DNA of 53,209 nucleotides, from positions 1 through 53,209 of the forward strand of contig CAYWZW010000036.1 of the NCBI GenBank assembly GCA_964462945.1, in the 5' to 3' direction. Both the position numbers and the translations under genes were made by a program. Below are positions 23,885 through 32,589 of this stretch, in pieces; position 1 is the first letter of the stretch, and each line of letters begins with the position of its first letter. This DNA is from GCA-020343675 sp964462945 (GTDB lineage: Bacteria; Planctomycetota; Phycisphaerae; Sedimentisphaerales; Anaerobacaceae). The notes under the pieces were generated by a model. That model searched no databases, had not been told where the DNA came from, and saw only the letters and a program-made list of their open reading frames with translations.

Positions 23885-25491
23885 TTAGATTGAGGTGTGC
23901 CAAACACGTTGTCGCAACGGGGCTTTTCGTTTTGTTAGCTGCCGTGAGGTGCCAGTCCCAGCCGCCCTGGGATTTGGCAAATCAGAAGAAAGAGCTGCTG
24001 CGCATATCGACGCTGTTCACGGCCCAGAATGTGCGCGACCATTTGTCCACTCAGGAAGGTATGGACAAGGCTATCCAGTGGTGTAAACAGACCGGCGTGA
24101 CACATGTTTTTATTGAGACGTTCAGGGACAATTACACCGCGCAGCGAGGCGCTCTGGAGAGCGCCAAGTCAAGGTTCAAAGCGGAGGGCTTCGAGGTCTC
24201 CGGCTGCGTCACGACGACCAGGGTGGGCAAGATTTCAACCGGCTGGAACGTCATCTCCTGTTACACGAATAAGGATACCCAGAACCAGCTTCAGAAGATA
24301 TTTGCGTTCACGGCCTCACTCTTTGATGAGATTATGATTGACGACTTTCTTTTCACCGACTGTGAGTGTGACGAGTGTAAGAAGGCGCGCGGCGGGCAGT
24401 CGTGGTCTGACTATCGTTGTGAGCTTATGGTCAAAATAAGCCGCGAGAGGATTTTGGGCCCGCCAAGAGCGGTCAATCCCAATGTGAAGATCATCATCAA
24501 GTATCCCCAGTGGTACGACAATTTTCACAATCGCGGTTACGAGGTTTCACGTGAAACGGCCGACTACGACAGGATATGGGTCGGCACGGAGACACGCGAC
24601 TTTGATAATCAACGCTGGGGCGGGAAGGTTCAGTACGAGGCGTATTACATTATGCGCTGGCTCGGCGAGATAGGTGGCGCCAAGACGGGCGGCGGCTGGT
24701 TCGACCCTTACGGGACTACGGAAGATACATATCTGGAGCAAGCCCGCCAGACTGTCCTGGCGGATGCCAAAGAGATGTTGCTGTTCTGCTACGGCTCGCT
24801 TCTGCGGGATACCGGCCCGGCGAACGTCGAGAAGCTGCGCCAGGAGATTCCCGGCCTGTTCAAGCTCGCCGGGCTCGTCCGGGGCAAACCTATCAAAGGG
24901 ATTATGGCTCCGAAACCGCCGAACAGTGATGCTTACGACGAGCAGTACGTCTTCGATTTCGTGGGGATGTTGGGGTTGCCCCTGGTCCCGACGGCGTCCG
25001 TGAATGACGCAGCGCAAGCAGCCTTTTTGTCGGTGCATGCGCTCAAGGACCCGGGCCTGCCGAACAAGCTCGAAAGGATGCTCGCGGCCGGCCAGCCCGT
25101 CTTGATGACGGACGGGCTGGCCAAAAGGCTTCCCGACGCCGCCCTTAAGAGCGGCAGCTTGATTATTCTGAAGGTCAACGGAAAGCCTCGTGGGTTGCTT
25201 GAGCTGACGCGCGAACAGCTCAACCCCATCCGGGACAAATTGCTCGCGCCCTTCGGCATGAGATTCGACGCACCCAATAAAGTGGCTCTGTACTTGATTG
25301 GCGAGAACTGCTTGATTGTCGAAAACTTCAATGATGAGCCGGTTGATGTGTCCGTTGAGTTTTCTAAAGCTGCCGGAGCGCGGAAAGCCCTGGTTTTGCC
25401 GGTCGCCGGCGTCGTCGATTTTTCCGCTGCCCAGGGCAAGCTGAATCTCACCAAAATGACGCCCCGAACCTTGGTGGCGGTTAAGTATTGA
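23881..25491 (+). CDS. Secreted protein with glycosidase-like TIM barrel, family not recognised
   Basis: The protein has 536 residues from the ATG at 23881, which has AGGAGAG upstream. The frame continues 5' inside the previous gene. Residues 1-25 are a signal peptide. The central part looks like a TIM barrel: GVTHVFIETFRDNYT, DEIMIDDFLFTDCECDECKKARG (a cysteine-rich turn after an acidic pair), VKIIIKYPQW and RIWVGTETRDF. About residues 330-460 resemble a GATase-like Rossmann domain (KGIMAPKPPN, GMLGLPLVPT), and the C-terminus is a small beta domain (GENCLIVENFNDEPVDVSVEF). This layout matches several glycoside hydrolases that have a beta-galactosidase-trimerisation-like domain. No specific family is claimed. 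Confidence 0.65.
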   Translation: MIRLRCAKHVVATGLFVLLAAVRCQSQPPWDLANQKKELLRISTLFTAQNVRDHLSTQEGMDKAIQWCKQTGVTHVFIETFRDNYTAQRGALESAKSRFKAEGFEVSGCVTTTRVGKISTGWNVISCYTNKDTQNQLQKIFAFTASLFDEIMIDDFLFTDCECDECKKARGGQSWSDYRCELMVKISRERILGPPRAVNPNVKIIIKYPQWYDNFHNRGYEVSRETADYDRIWVGTETRDFDNQRWGGKVQYEAYYIMRWLGEIGGAKTGGGWFDPYGTTEDTYLEQARQTVLADAKEMLLFCYGSLLRDTGPANVEKLRQEIPGLFKLAGLVRGKPIKGIMAPKPPNSDAYDEQYVFDFVGMLGLPLVPTASVNDAAQAAFLSVHALKDPGLPNKLERMLAAGQPVLMTDGLAKRLPDAALKSGSLIILKVNGKPRGLLELTREQLNPIRDKLLAPFGMRFDAPNKVALYLIGENCLIVENFNDEPVDVSVEFSKAAGARKALVLPVAGVVDFSAAQGKLNLTKMTPRTLVAVKY

Positions 25492-25507
25492 TGGTGGCAG
25501 ACAAACT

Positions 25508-27343
25508 ATGAGGTGGAACATGGCGGCATTACTGAGAAGCAGGCGTTTATTGCCGGTGCTCTTCGCTGTGCTCGGCATTGCGATGGTCTCGTGGGCAAGT
25601 GAGCGGTCGAACATTGAAGTGTCGCGGCAGCAGGGCGGCGCTGATGTTGGCACGGTGTCCCGGAAGGTGCTGACGTTCTATTATCCGTGGTACGGCACGG
25701 CGGATGGGCCGGGCGGCGCCGGCAGGACGGTACACTGGGGCCGCATCGACGCCGCCGGCAAAGACATTGAAGCGAGCACCGATTATCCGCAGCTCGGCGC
25801 GTATGATTCACACGACCCGAAGGTCATAGACCAGCATTGTCGCTGGGCGAAAGACGCGGGGATCGATGCGCTCATCGTTAGCTGGTGGGGGCACGACCAC
25901 TACACGGACCGCGCGATGGGCGCGATTCTCGACGGCTGCGAGCGGCACGGTTTGAGCGCGTGCATCTACTACGAAACGGTGCCGAAGCCACAGACCTCAC
26001 GGTCCGCTGCGGACGACATCATAAAGGTCTTGAACAAATACGGCGCGCACCCCGCTCATCTTCGGGTGGACGGCAAGCCGGTTGTCTTCATATATGGACG
26101 CGCCCTCCAGGAGCTTGGGCTGACAGAGTGGCTCGAGGCTCTCAAATTAGTCAGGGCTGGGTACAAAGGGGGGGTTACCGCGGTTGGCGATCAGTTCAGC
26201 TATGGGGCGGCGCGTGTTTTCGATGGTCTGCACACCTACAATACGGCGGGCAATCTGCGTGGGCGGGAGCCGGAGGATGCGCGAAGCTGGGCCTCGCAGA
26301 CATATCAGTCGTGGGTGGAGCTGGCCGACCGGGCCGGCAGGATAAACGCCATCACGGTCATCCCGGGCTACGACGATACGAAGATACGCAAGCCCGGCCT
26401 TGCCGTCAAACGCTACGACGGCGGACTTTATCGCGTGCAGTGGGAGGAAGCCATCAAGGCCGATCCGCATTGGATCCTGATTACGAGCTTCAACGAGTGG
26501 CACGAGGGGAGCGAAATCGAACCGTCGCTGCAATATGGGCGGCAGTATCTCGATCTGACCGCCGAGTACACCAAGAGCTTCAGGGCCAAACAGGATCCCC
26601 GGCGTCTTGGCTCTCCCAAGTCCGGCGGAGGTGACCCGTCGGCAAAAGCGCCGTCCACAGAAGAAATAGCGCGGCTGCGGGAGAAGTTCAAGGGGCTTGC
26701 GATCGGCGTATTGCCCGGCGCGGATTCTATGGGGTTTTGGTGGCTTTTGGATGTGGGCGTCAGTATGGAACTGCTGACCTGGGAGAATGTGGTCGCCGGC
26801 GACCTGACGCCGCAAAGGTATCCTATTTTGCTCTACTGCGCCGGAGAGCACTATCGCCGCACCGTTCACAGACCCGGCGATGTCGATGATGCGTTGGCGC
26901 GCTATCTTCGGTCGGGTGGTTCTCTGGTGGTTGTGCCCGCGCTGCCGTGGCCGTTCTATTATGACGAGGATGGCCAGGCAGTGAACCGCAGCAGTCAGTT
27001 CGGCCTTACCCTGCGGATGGGCTGGGAAAGCCCCCCGGAAGGTCTGGATCCTCGGTTTTTCCAGCCGCAGCGTTATCTGCCGCATGTGCCCGAGCAGTTT
27101 GCCTTTCCGACGTCGGGCGACTTGCGGTGGAGGCCGTTCTTTGCCGGCGAGGGAGCCGAACAGGTTAGCTTGCTGCGATTGCGCGATGCCGGGGGCAAGT
27201 ACCTCGGTGATGCGGTCGCCTACAGTCAGTTGCAGAACGGCGGCAAAGTCCTTTACGTATGTTTTAATCTGCTCGAAGGCCCTTACGGCGAGGTTCTGCT
27301 TTACGATGTGTTTGATTTTATCGCCGCGCGATGTGGCCAATGA
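25508..27343 (+). CDS. Secreted GH99-like endo-mannosidase candidate with C-terminal GATase-like domain
   Basis: The protein has 611 residues; ATG at 25508 or at 25520 (better placed behind GAGGTGG) could be the start. A signal peptide ends near residue 30. The GH99-type barrel spans about 50-360: VLTFYYPWYG, GIDALIVSWWG, KPVVFIYGR, ITVIPGYDDT, and the catalytic-type motif TSFNEWHEGSEIEPS. Residues about 390-610 form a second domain with RYPILLYCAGEHYR, a sequence like GATase-type beta-galactosidase accessory domains. GH99 enzymes cleave internal alpha-mannosidic links. It is the last gene of the thiE-linked run, followed by a terminator at 27433. Confidence 0.8.
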   Translation: MRWNMAALLRSRRLLPVLFAVLGIAMVSWASERSNIEVSRQQGGADVGTVSRKVLTFYYPWYGTADGPGGAGRTVHWGRIDAAGKDIEASTDYPQLGAYDSHDPKVIDQHCRWAKDAGIDALIVSWWGHDHYTDRAMGAILDGCERHGLSACIYYETVPKPQTSRSAADDIIKVLNKYGAHPAHLRVDGKPVVFIYGRALQELGLTEWLEALKLVRAGYKGGVTAVGDQFSYGAARVFDGLHTYNTAGNLRGREPEDARSWASQTYQSWVELADRAGRINAITVIPGYDDTKIRKPGLAVKRYDGGLYRVQWEEAIKADPHWILITSFNEWHEGSEIEPSLQYGRQYLDLTAEYTKSFRAKQDPRRLGSPKSGGGDPSAKAPSTEEIARLREKFKGLAIGVLPGADSMGFWWLLDVGVSMELLTWENVVAGDLTPQRYPILLYCAGEHYRRTVHRPGDVDDALARYLRSGGSLVVVPALPWPFYYDEDGQAVNRSSQFGLTLRMGWESPPEGLDPRFFQPQRYLPHVPEQFAFPTSGDLRWRPFFAGEGAEQVSLLRLRDAGGKYLGDAVAYSQLQNGGKVLYVCFNLLEGPYGEVLLYDVFDFIAARCGQ

Positions 27344-27432
27344 AGAGACAGCCGCTGCGGTGCCCATCAGGTGAGCAGGGGGGGAATTATTGCTTGTGTT
27401 GGTGCGCATAACCTCAGTGCGGACCGGGCATT

Positions 27433-27458
27433 CTGGTCGGCCGAACCGGGGGTTTTTT
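27433..27458 (+). terminator. Probable intrinsic terminator after the GH99-like gene
   Basis: CTGGT (27433-27437) pairs with ACCGG (27445-27449), including one G-U pair, over CGGCCGA, which can itself fold. GGGTTTTTT follows. The stem is short, but the GC-rich base and six T at 27453-27458 support a terminator. Confidence 0.5.
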
Positions 27459-27489
27459 CTACGCCTTATCCACCACCCGTGCAGTCTTT

Positions 27490-27514
27490 CAACAAACCGA
27501 CCGCAGGTTTGTTG
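27490..27514. repeat. Perfect 9-bp hairpin
   Basis: CAACAAACC (27490-27498) and GGTTTGTTG (27506-27514) form a perfect stem with a 7-nt loop. No T-run follows, so it is not a standard terminator. Its role is unknown. Confidence 0.5.
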
Positions 27515-27926
27515 TGATTTGGGCATACGATTTGCTGTCGAGCGGACAGTCAAGTTGGATTTTGAAGAGACACTTTACTTTATGAGAAAGTGTAACACCT
27601 TTATTATCAGTTGGTTATGAACGAAGGAGCTGAGCTCAAGCGGACTGAAGAGGGAGCAGCCTGAACTCTGGCCCGGCTCATTTCGTATCCTTCATACCGC
27701 CGTGGGGTCACCTGTAACCCGCTCGCCGACTTATCAACGGGTTATCCACAATGTTGGAATACTTCTGACGCCCCCGCTTTGAAGCGGCGGATTTGTAAGT
27801 ATTTGCGGAGACAGACAATAAATAGAATAGAAGCCGGATGAGATATTTGGTACTTTAGTCTCGCTCATCGTTCGGACGGTGCGTTGTCCGGAATGCGTGA
27901 TGATAAACATTAATGGAGGCGAGCCA

Positions 27927-30410
27927 ATGATGGATCGCAATAGACTTAAAGGAAAACTAACAGACAGGTCAAATTTCGTTGTTTGTGTCGAATTAACGGG
28001 CGGCCCGGGATACAGCTATGCTCCGATCGAGAAGTTTCTCCAGGCCTATAACGCCGCCGGCAGCTCGGCGATACCGCAGGGTTTTGATTTTGCCTGTATC
28101 ACCCTGCCTCAGAATCCGGGAGGGTTGGCGAACATTCAGCCGGCCGATGTGATCAACCACCTGGTGTCCAAAAACCTTCTGGGCGGCCTGGATGTGATGC
28201 CCCATGTTACTTGCAAAGACCATAACGCCTACGGCATAACAAGTCTGCTCGTCGGGCATCAGCATGCCGGGGTGGAGGCCGTCCTGGCAATGACCGGCGA
28301 CAAACCCGTCGGAGCCAAGGGCGTCTTTGAGTTCGATTCAATCGGCCTGTTGCGCCTGATCAGGAGCATGAACAACGAGTCTTACATAAAGGCCAAACCG
28401 GACGGCCTGGAGAAGGTCCACCAGTTCTTCCCCGGAGCGGCTGTCTCGCCTTTCAAATATACGGTCGGCTCGCAAATGCAGCAGTACTACAAGATGGAGA
28501 AAAAGATTGCCTCCGGTGCGGAGTTTCTCATCACGCAGGTCGGCTGGGACTGGAAGAAATCTCTCGAGCTGTTCAGGTATATGGCTGAGAATGACCTGTC
28601 CGTGCCCGTCATCGGCAACGTGTATTTTTTGAGCACGATCACACCTGCACCGAGGCTCATGCACGATATCAAGCTGCCCGGCTGCTTTGTCAGCGATGAT
28701 TTCCTGGCGAAGATATATTTGGAAAAGGTTGACAGCCATCTTGAACGGGCGGCCCAGCAGGTGGCGATGTACAAGGCCCTCGGCGCCGCCGGCGTCGATA
28801 TAGGCGGCGTCCACGATTTCAAGATGTTTGTCGGGATTCTCGAGCGGGCCGCCGAGATCGGCGCCGGCTGGGAGCAGTTCAAAGACAATCTTTGCTGGCC
28901 CGCGAAAGATGCGTTCTACTTGTACGACCAGGCCGGCGGCAGAGTCCCGCTGCCGGCGGTTCGCAAGAAGTTCAAGCAGCGATTCTTCAACTTTTTCCAC
29001 CGGGCCGTCCTGGATCCTGAGCACTTCGGATTTCACGCCTTCAAGAAGACGATGGCCGCTCTGGGAGCTGAAAAGGGTAAAGGCGCCGTTTACAGTCTGT
29101 TCAACGCCTCCGAGAAGTACTTCAAGTACCTGATGTTCGAGTGCGAGGAATGCGGCGATTGTTTCCTCCCGGAGAACTTCAGCCTGTGCACCATCGGAGG
29201 CTGCGAAAAGGGAATGGACAACGCGCCCTGTGGCGATTCGACGGTGGACGGTTTCTGCGGCAACAACCTTGAGCGGGTGTGCATCGGGGAGCGGATTTAC
29301 GATGCAGCGGCCTCCGAAAAGGACGGCCTCGAACAACTCAGAGCGATAATCAATAGGCCCAGGGACCCGGCTCTGGAGCACACCGCCTCGATCTTGAACT
29401 ATCTCTTCGGCAAAGATCACACGAAGCGCAGCCCGCTGATAAGCGTTGGCGAATCCATCCATGCTTCGATTCCCGCCACGGGCAAGATCATGAAGGACCT
29501 GGCGGCGCTCGGCCCCAACGCTTATGCTCAAGCCAGCAGGCTGCTCGATTATATCAGGGCCTTGATCGAATCGCAGGCCGCGGATGGGGCTGCTTATATT
29601 GCGGTCAATCTCGACGCCTTCGGCGAGGGCAATCCGCGGGCCGCCGTCGATATGATGGTCCAGTACGTCGGCCTGGTCCGAAAGTGGGGGGGCGGCGTGC
29701 CGGTTTGCATCGACAGCAGCAGCGATGATGTTCTGATCGCCGGCTTGAAGCAGTGGTGCGCCACGAGCAAGAAGGCCCGCCCTGAGCTTGTCGAACGGGT
29801 CAAGGCGCCGCTGTTGAATTCGGTCAAGGTCCGTACGATGGATCGCATCCTGCCGCTCAAGAAGGATTACGATTTTGCATTTGTCGGTCTTTTGGTCAGC
29901 GAGGAAGCGCCCACCGGCTCGGGAGGCTCGCACTCGGTCGATGAGCTTTATTCTTTGGCTAAGCAGATCTTTGAAAAGGCCGTTGGCAAATATGGTTTCA
30001 AGCCCGGCGAGATTTTCTTCGATACCACCGTGTTCCCGTTGGCAATTGACGTGCCGATGGAGCCGAATGTGCCGGGCTATACCTACCGGGCGTTCGAGAC
30101 CATCAAGAAAATCAAGAGCGATCCAAGGATGAAGGGCGTGCATTGTTCGCTTGGCGTGAGCAACTGCGCTCGTGACCTGCCGGGCAGGAAGATCGGCGTT
30201 TGCAGGGCCTACGTGGCTAAAGCCATGGAGTACGGCCTCGACGCCAGCATTGTCAGCGTGGCGCACCGCTACGGCCTGGCCGAGGCGGACGCCGAATTGC
30301 TGGAGCTGGTCGATGCCTACGCAAAAATGGACGGCTCCGCTGAAAAGATGGACAGGGCCACGGAACTGATGGCCAAGTTCTGCCAGGAGACGAAAAAGCC
30401 CGCCAAGTAG
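27927..30410 (+). CDS. Fusion of MetF-type methylenetetrahydrofolate reductase, cysteine-rich MetV-like domain and pterin-binding methyltransferase
   Basis: The protein has 827 residues from the ATG at 27927, with GGAGG seven bases upstream. Residues about 10-320 are MetF/MTHFR-like (FDFACITLPQNPGG, DVMPHVTCKDHN, GVEAVLAMTGDKP). Residues about 390-480 form a cysteine-rich domain with C406, C409, C412, C421 and C426 (CEECGDC, then SLC and GGC), as in the MetV/MTHFR C-terminal domain of acetogens. Residues about 505-820 are a pterin-binding TIM barrel like AcsE or the MetH folate domain (ISVGESIHAS, VPVCIDSSSDDVLIAGL, CSLGVSNCARDLPGR). Together these would reduce methylene-H4folate and move the methyl group to a corrinoid protein. 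An in-frame palindromic element sits at 29776-29800. Confidence 0.88.
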   Translation: MMDRNRLKGKLTDRSNFVVCVELTGGPGYSYAPIEKFLQAYNAAGSSAIPQGFDFACITLPQNPGGLANIQPADVINHLVSKNLLGGLDVMPHVTCKDHNAYGITSLLVGHQHAGVEAVLAMTGDKPVGAKGVFEFDSIGLLRLIRSMNNESYIKAKPDGLEKVHQFFPGAAVSPFKYTVGSQMQQYYKMEKKIASGAEFLITQVGWDWKKSLELFRYMAENDLSVPVIGNVYFLSTITPAPRLMHDIKLPGCFVSDDFLAKIYLEKVDSHLERAAQQVAMYKALGAAGVDIGGVHDFKMFVGILERAAEIGAGWEQFKDNLCWPAKDAFYLYDQAGGRVPLPAVRKKFKQRFFNFFHRAVLDPEHFGFHAFKKTMAALGAEKGKGAVYSLFNASEKYFKYLMFECEECGDCFLPENFSLCTIGGCEKGMDNAPCGDSTVDGFCGNNLERVCIGERIYDAAASEKDGLEQLRAIINRPRDPALEHTASILNYLFGKDHTKRSPLISVGESIHASIPATGKIMKDLAALGPNAYAQASRLLDYIRALIESQAADGAAYIAVNLDAFGEGNPRAAVDMMVQYVGLVRKWGGGVPVCIDSSSDDVLIAGLKQWCATSKKARPELVERVKAPLLNSVKVRTMDRILPLKKDYDFAFVGLLVSEEAPTGSGGSHSVDELYSLAKQIFEKAVGKYGFKPGEIFFDTTVFPLAIDVPMEPNVPGYTYRAFETIKKIKSDPRMKGVHCSLGVSNCARDLPGRKIGVCRAYVAKAMEYGLDASIVSVAHRYGLAEADAELLELVDAYAKMDGSAEKMDRATELMAKFCQETKKPAK
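29776..29800 (+). repeat. In-frame palindromic-type repeat element within the MetF fusion gene
   Basis: The coding sequence here contains CCTGAGCTTGTCGAACGGG, encoding P-E-L-V-E-R. It is one base from the CCTGAGCTTGTCGAAGG element that recurs in many bacterial genomes and often encodes PELVEG within proteins. It falls in the methyltransferase domain between KQWCATSKKAR and KAPLLNS, plausibly a surface loop. Confidence 0.5.
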
Positions 30411-30420
30411 AGGGGTATTC

Positions 30421-31773
30421 CTACAGATGATACGGGTGGCGCTGCGGCCGGGACATCTTTCGCTGGGCCTGTTCGTCGCCGACTATCGTCTGTTCGGCCT
30501 GATCCCACTGGAGCTTGCGGCCGAGGACATAGGACAGGTTACCGAGAATGCACAGGTTGGCCACGCCGACCGCGGCTTCGATATTCATAATCGTCCGGGC
30601 GCCGGTCTTGATGCCGTTGAACCAGTCTTCCACGTGGCCCGGGCTTCTGTACACGTCCTTGGCGCCGGCCGGCGGCTCCCAGTCGCGGGCCTTTTTCTCG
30701 GCCCACGTTCCGCCGTCGCCGCCCCAGTGAATGAAGTCGCCCTTGTCGCCGCGGTAGATGGCTCCGTAGCCGGGCCGGCTGATCTTGCCGCCGGGTTCGT
30801 CGCCGGTTCTCTCTTCCGCCGGCGGTAGCTGGTCGTTGGGCATCTGCCGCCAGGTGAGCACCCAATCGGGATTCTTGAAGGTATAGGTCACGTCCATCAG
30901 CACGGCACTGTCCCACAGGCCTTTGGTCGGCGGCGTGCCCGTCGCCTCGATGGTGACCGGGCCGGTGCCGTCGGCGCCCATCCACCACATAGCGCAGCTC
31001 ATCACGTGAGCGCCGCGGTCGCGAATCTGTCCGCCGCCGGACTCTAACAGCCAACGGAACGTGCCGGGGCAGTATCTTTTGTTGTACGGCCTCCATCGCA
31101 GCGGGCCAAGCCACATATCCCAGTCCAGCTCGGGCGGCGGGTCGCTGTCCGGGATGGGGTTGTTGTCTTCAGGGCTTGGGTAGTGGAAGCAATCGACCCG
31201 GCTGATGCGGCCGATATTGCCGTTGACTAAGTAACGGTGCGCCAGATAGGCTTCCGGCTGGGACCGGCCCTGCGAGCCGACCTGGACCGACACCTTGTTT
31301 TTCCCGGCCGCAGCGACCATCGCCTTGCCTTCCTCGATGGTGCAGCACGCCGGCTTCTCGACATAGACGTGCTTGCCGCATTCAGCAGCGTGAACCGTCT
31401 GGACCGCGTGCCAGTGGTCGGGCGTGGCGATGACCACCGCGTCGATGTCTTTTCGCTGCAAGATGTAGCGGTAGTCGCGATAGGGCTGCACGCCGGGCCC
31501 GGCGGTCTTCAGGGCGCTCGCCAGGCGCGTTTCATCTATGTCGCAGACCGCCGCGATGTTGACTTGGCCTTTCTCGCGGCGCTCGATCATATCGCCCAGA
31601 TGGTACCCACCCATGCCCCCTACACCGATATGCGCGGTGGTTATTCGTTCGTTCGCACCTGCTCTGCCCGGCGCTGCCAGGACGCCGGATGGTACCAGGT
31701 ACGGAGCGCTCGCCGCCATTGCTCCGGCGACGGCCAGGAATTCACGCCTATTGAGTTGCCTTGATCGTTTCAT
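30421..31773 (-). CDS. Gfo/Idh/MocA family oxidoreductase, Tat-exported
   Basis: The protein has 450 residues from the ATG at 31773 (AAAGGCG upstream); the open frame continues to 31836 without homology. It has a Tat leader (LNRREFLAVAGAMAAS). The Rossmann domain begins TTAHIGVGGMGGYHL, followed by VCDIDETRLA, DAVVIATPDHWHA and the catalytic-type E-K-P motif VEKPACCTIEEG. The C-terminal domain has WDMWLGPLRWRPYN, the histidine segment IRDRGAHVMSCAMWW, and ends RPQRHPYHL, a variant of the R-S-P-W-H-L tail of the paralogues at 41.8-45.8 kb. It probably oxidises a sugar hydroxyl with tightly bound NAD(P). It follows the HEAT gene on the same strand by about 100 bases. Confidence 0.92.
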   Translation of the reverse strand: MKRSRQLNRREFLAVAGAMAASAPYLVPSGVLAAPGRAGANERITTAHIGVGGMGGYHLGDMIERREKGQVNIAAVCDIDETRLASALKTAGPGVQPYRDYRYILQRKDIDAVVIATPDHWHAVQTVHAAECGKHVYVEKPACCTIEEGKAMVAAAGKNKVSVQVGSQGRSQPEAYLAHRYLVNGNIGRISRVDCFHYPSPEDNNPIPDSDPPPELDWDMWLGPLRWRPYNKRYCPGTFRWLLESGGGQIRDRGAHVMSCAMWWMGADGTGPVTIEATGTPPTKGLWDSAVLMDVTYTFKNPDWVLTWRQMPNDQLPPAEERTGDEPGGKISRPGYGAIYRGDKGDFIHWGGDGGTWAEKKARDWEPPAGAKDVYRSPGHVEDWFNGIKTGARTIMNIEAAVGVANLCILGNLSYVLGRKLQWDQAEQTIVGDEQAQRKMSRPQRHPYHL

Positions 31774-31871
31774 CGTTCTATCGCCTTTCTGCTCTAATCC
31801 CTTTGTACGGGGTGAACTCTCGTAAACGTTCGTCACGCCGGTCCGTGTGAAGGGCTGCTCGCGATGCCGTG

Positions 31872-32510
31872 CTAAAGCGCCGTGACATTCGTCTTTTTCG
31901 TGGGGACCAGCTTCTGGGACGGATATCCTTCCGCTTCTTGGCCGCGTTTTCGCAGCGACTGAGCGATGTTCGGCTTGAAGTCCTCGGGTGCCGCCTCGAA
32001 ACCCGCTTTCAGAGCCGCGACGGCCCCCTTAGTGGGAATACGCTCAATCGCCATCCGAGCATCTTCGCGCAGCTCCACATTTGTCATCAGCTCGGCGATA
32101 GGCTTGATGGAGTTCCTGCCGCCGATTTCCGAGAGCATCCACAGCACTTCTCGCCGGATGGACACCGGCTGGCTGTCGCCCAGCAATCCAATCAGCTCCG
32201 TCTCGACGGACTGCTTCTGCTTGTCGGCGCCGGGCCGGCCGGCGTCCCGCACGATCTTCCACAATGCTCGCTTTGCCGCGCGAGCGACTTCGAGGTCGTT
32301 GTCTGTCATGACTCGTGCTAGAGGCTTGACCGCCGCCGCGCCGGCTTTGCCGGCACTCAGCCACGCTTCGGTTCGTACTTTGTCGCTGGCGTCCTTGACC
32401 CCGGCGAGAAGCTCGTTTACCGCTTCGTTCTGCGCGGCGCCCGCCGTTGCCGTCACTATTCCAGTGGCCCCCGTCGCAAGCGAGGCTTTCTGCAGGTTGT
32501 TCATGGACAT
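31872..32510 (-). CDS. HEAT-repeat protein
   Basis: The protein has 212 residues; the ATG at 32510 has AAGGGA upstream. It is built of alpha-helical HEAT/PBS-lyase-type repeats (about residues 30-190): LLAGVKDASDKVRTEAW, PLARVMTDNDLEVARAAKRALW, LLGDSQPVSIRREVLWMLSEIGG and PIAELMTNVELREDARMAIER. There is no catalytic motif and no clear signal peptide, although the N-terminus (SLATGATGIVTATAGAA) is weakly hydrophobic. HEAT proteins accompany Gfo/Idh/MocA and ThuA genes in planctomycetes. It probably belongs to one unit with the oxidoreductase at 30421 and could serve as a scaffold (inference). Confidence 0.8.
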   Translation of the reverse strand: MSMNNLQKASLATGATGIVTATAGAAQNEAVNELLAGVKDASDKVRTEAWLSAGKAGAAAVKPLARVMTDNDLEVARAAKRALWKIVRDAGRPGADKQKQSVETELIGLLGDSQPVSIRREVLWMLSEIGGRNSIKPIAELMTNVELREDARMAIERIPTKGAVAALKAGFEAAPEDFKPNIAQSLRKRGQEAEGYPSQKLVPTKKTNVTAL

Positions 32511-32589
32511 GTTCCGAATCCCTTTCTTATTAGATCCGAGTAGATCGTTTCCGAATCGTATGAGATTCTATCCGCCCCCCACGGCGCGG

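Larger units (their letters stand above)
27344..27926. other. Non-coding stretch between the GH99-like gene and the MetF-type fusion gene
   Basis: No gene is supported. It contains the terminator at 27433-27458, the hairpin at 27490-27514 and another exact 7-bp inverted repeat ACACTTT/AAAGTGT (27570-27576 and 27587-27593). It also has two DnaA-box-like 9-mers, TTATCCACC (27466-27474) and TTATCCACA (27742-27750). No cobalamin or SAM riboswitch was recognised. Confidence 0.5.

Noticed and set aside
27466..27750. Replication origin suggested by two DnaA-box-like 9-mers
   Set aside because: Only one exact and one near box occur, nearly 270 bases apart, with no dnaA, dnaN or AT-rich unwinding region. 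The ParA-like gene is far away and lacks parB.
28338..30266. A 642-codon minus-strand open frame opposite the MetF-type fusion gene
   Set aside because: It is the antisense of a gene with clear domain homology on the plus strand. Long antisense frames are expected at this GC content, and it has no recognisable domains.
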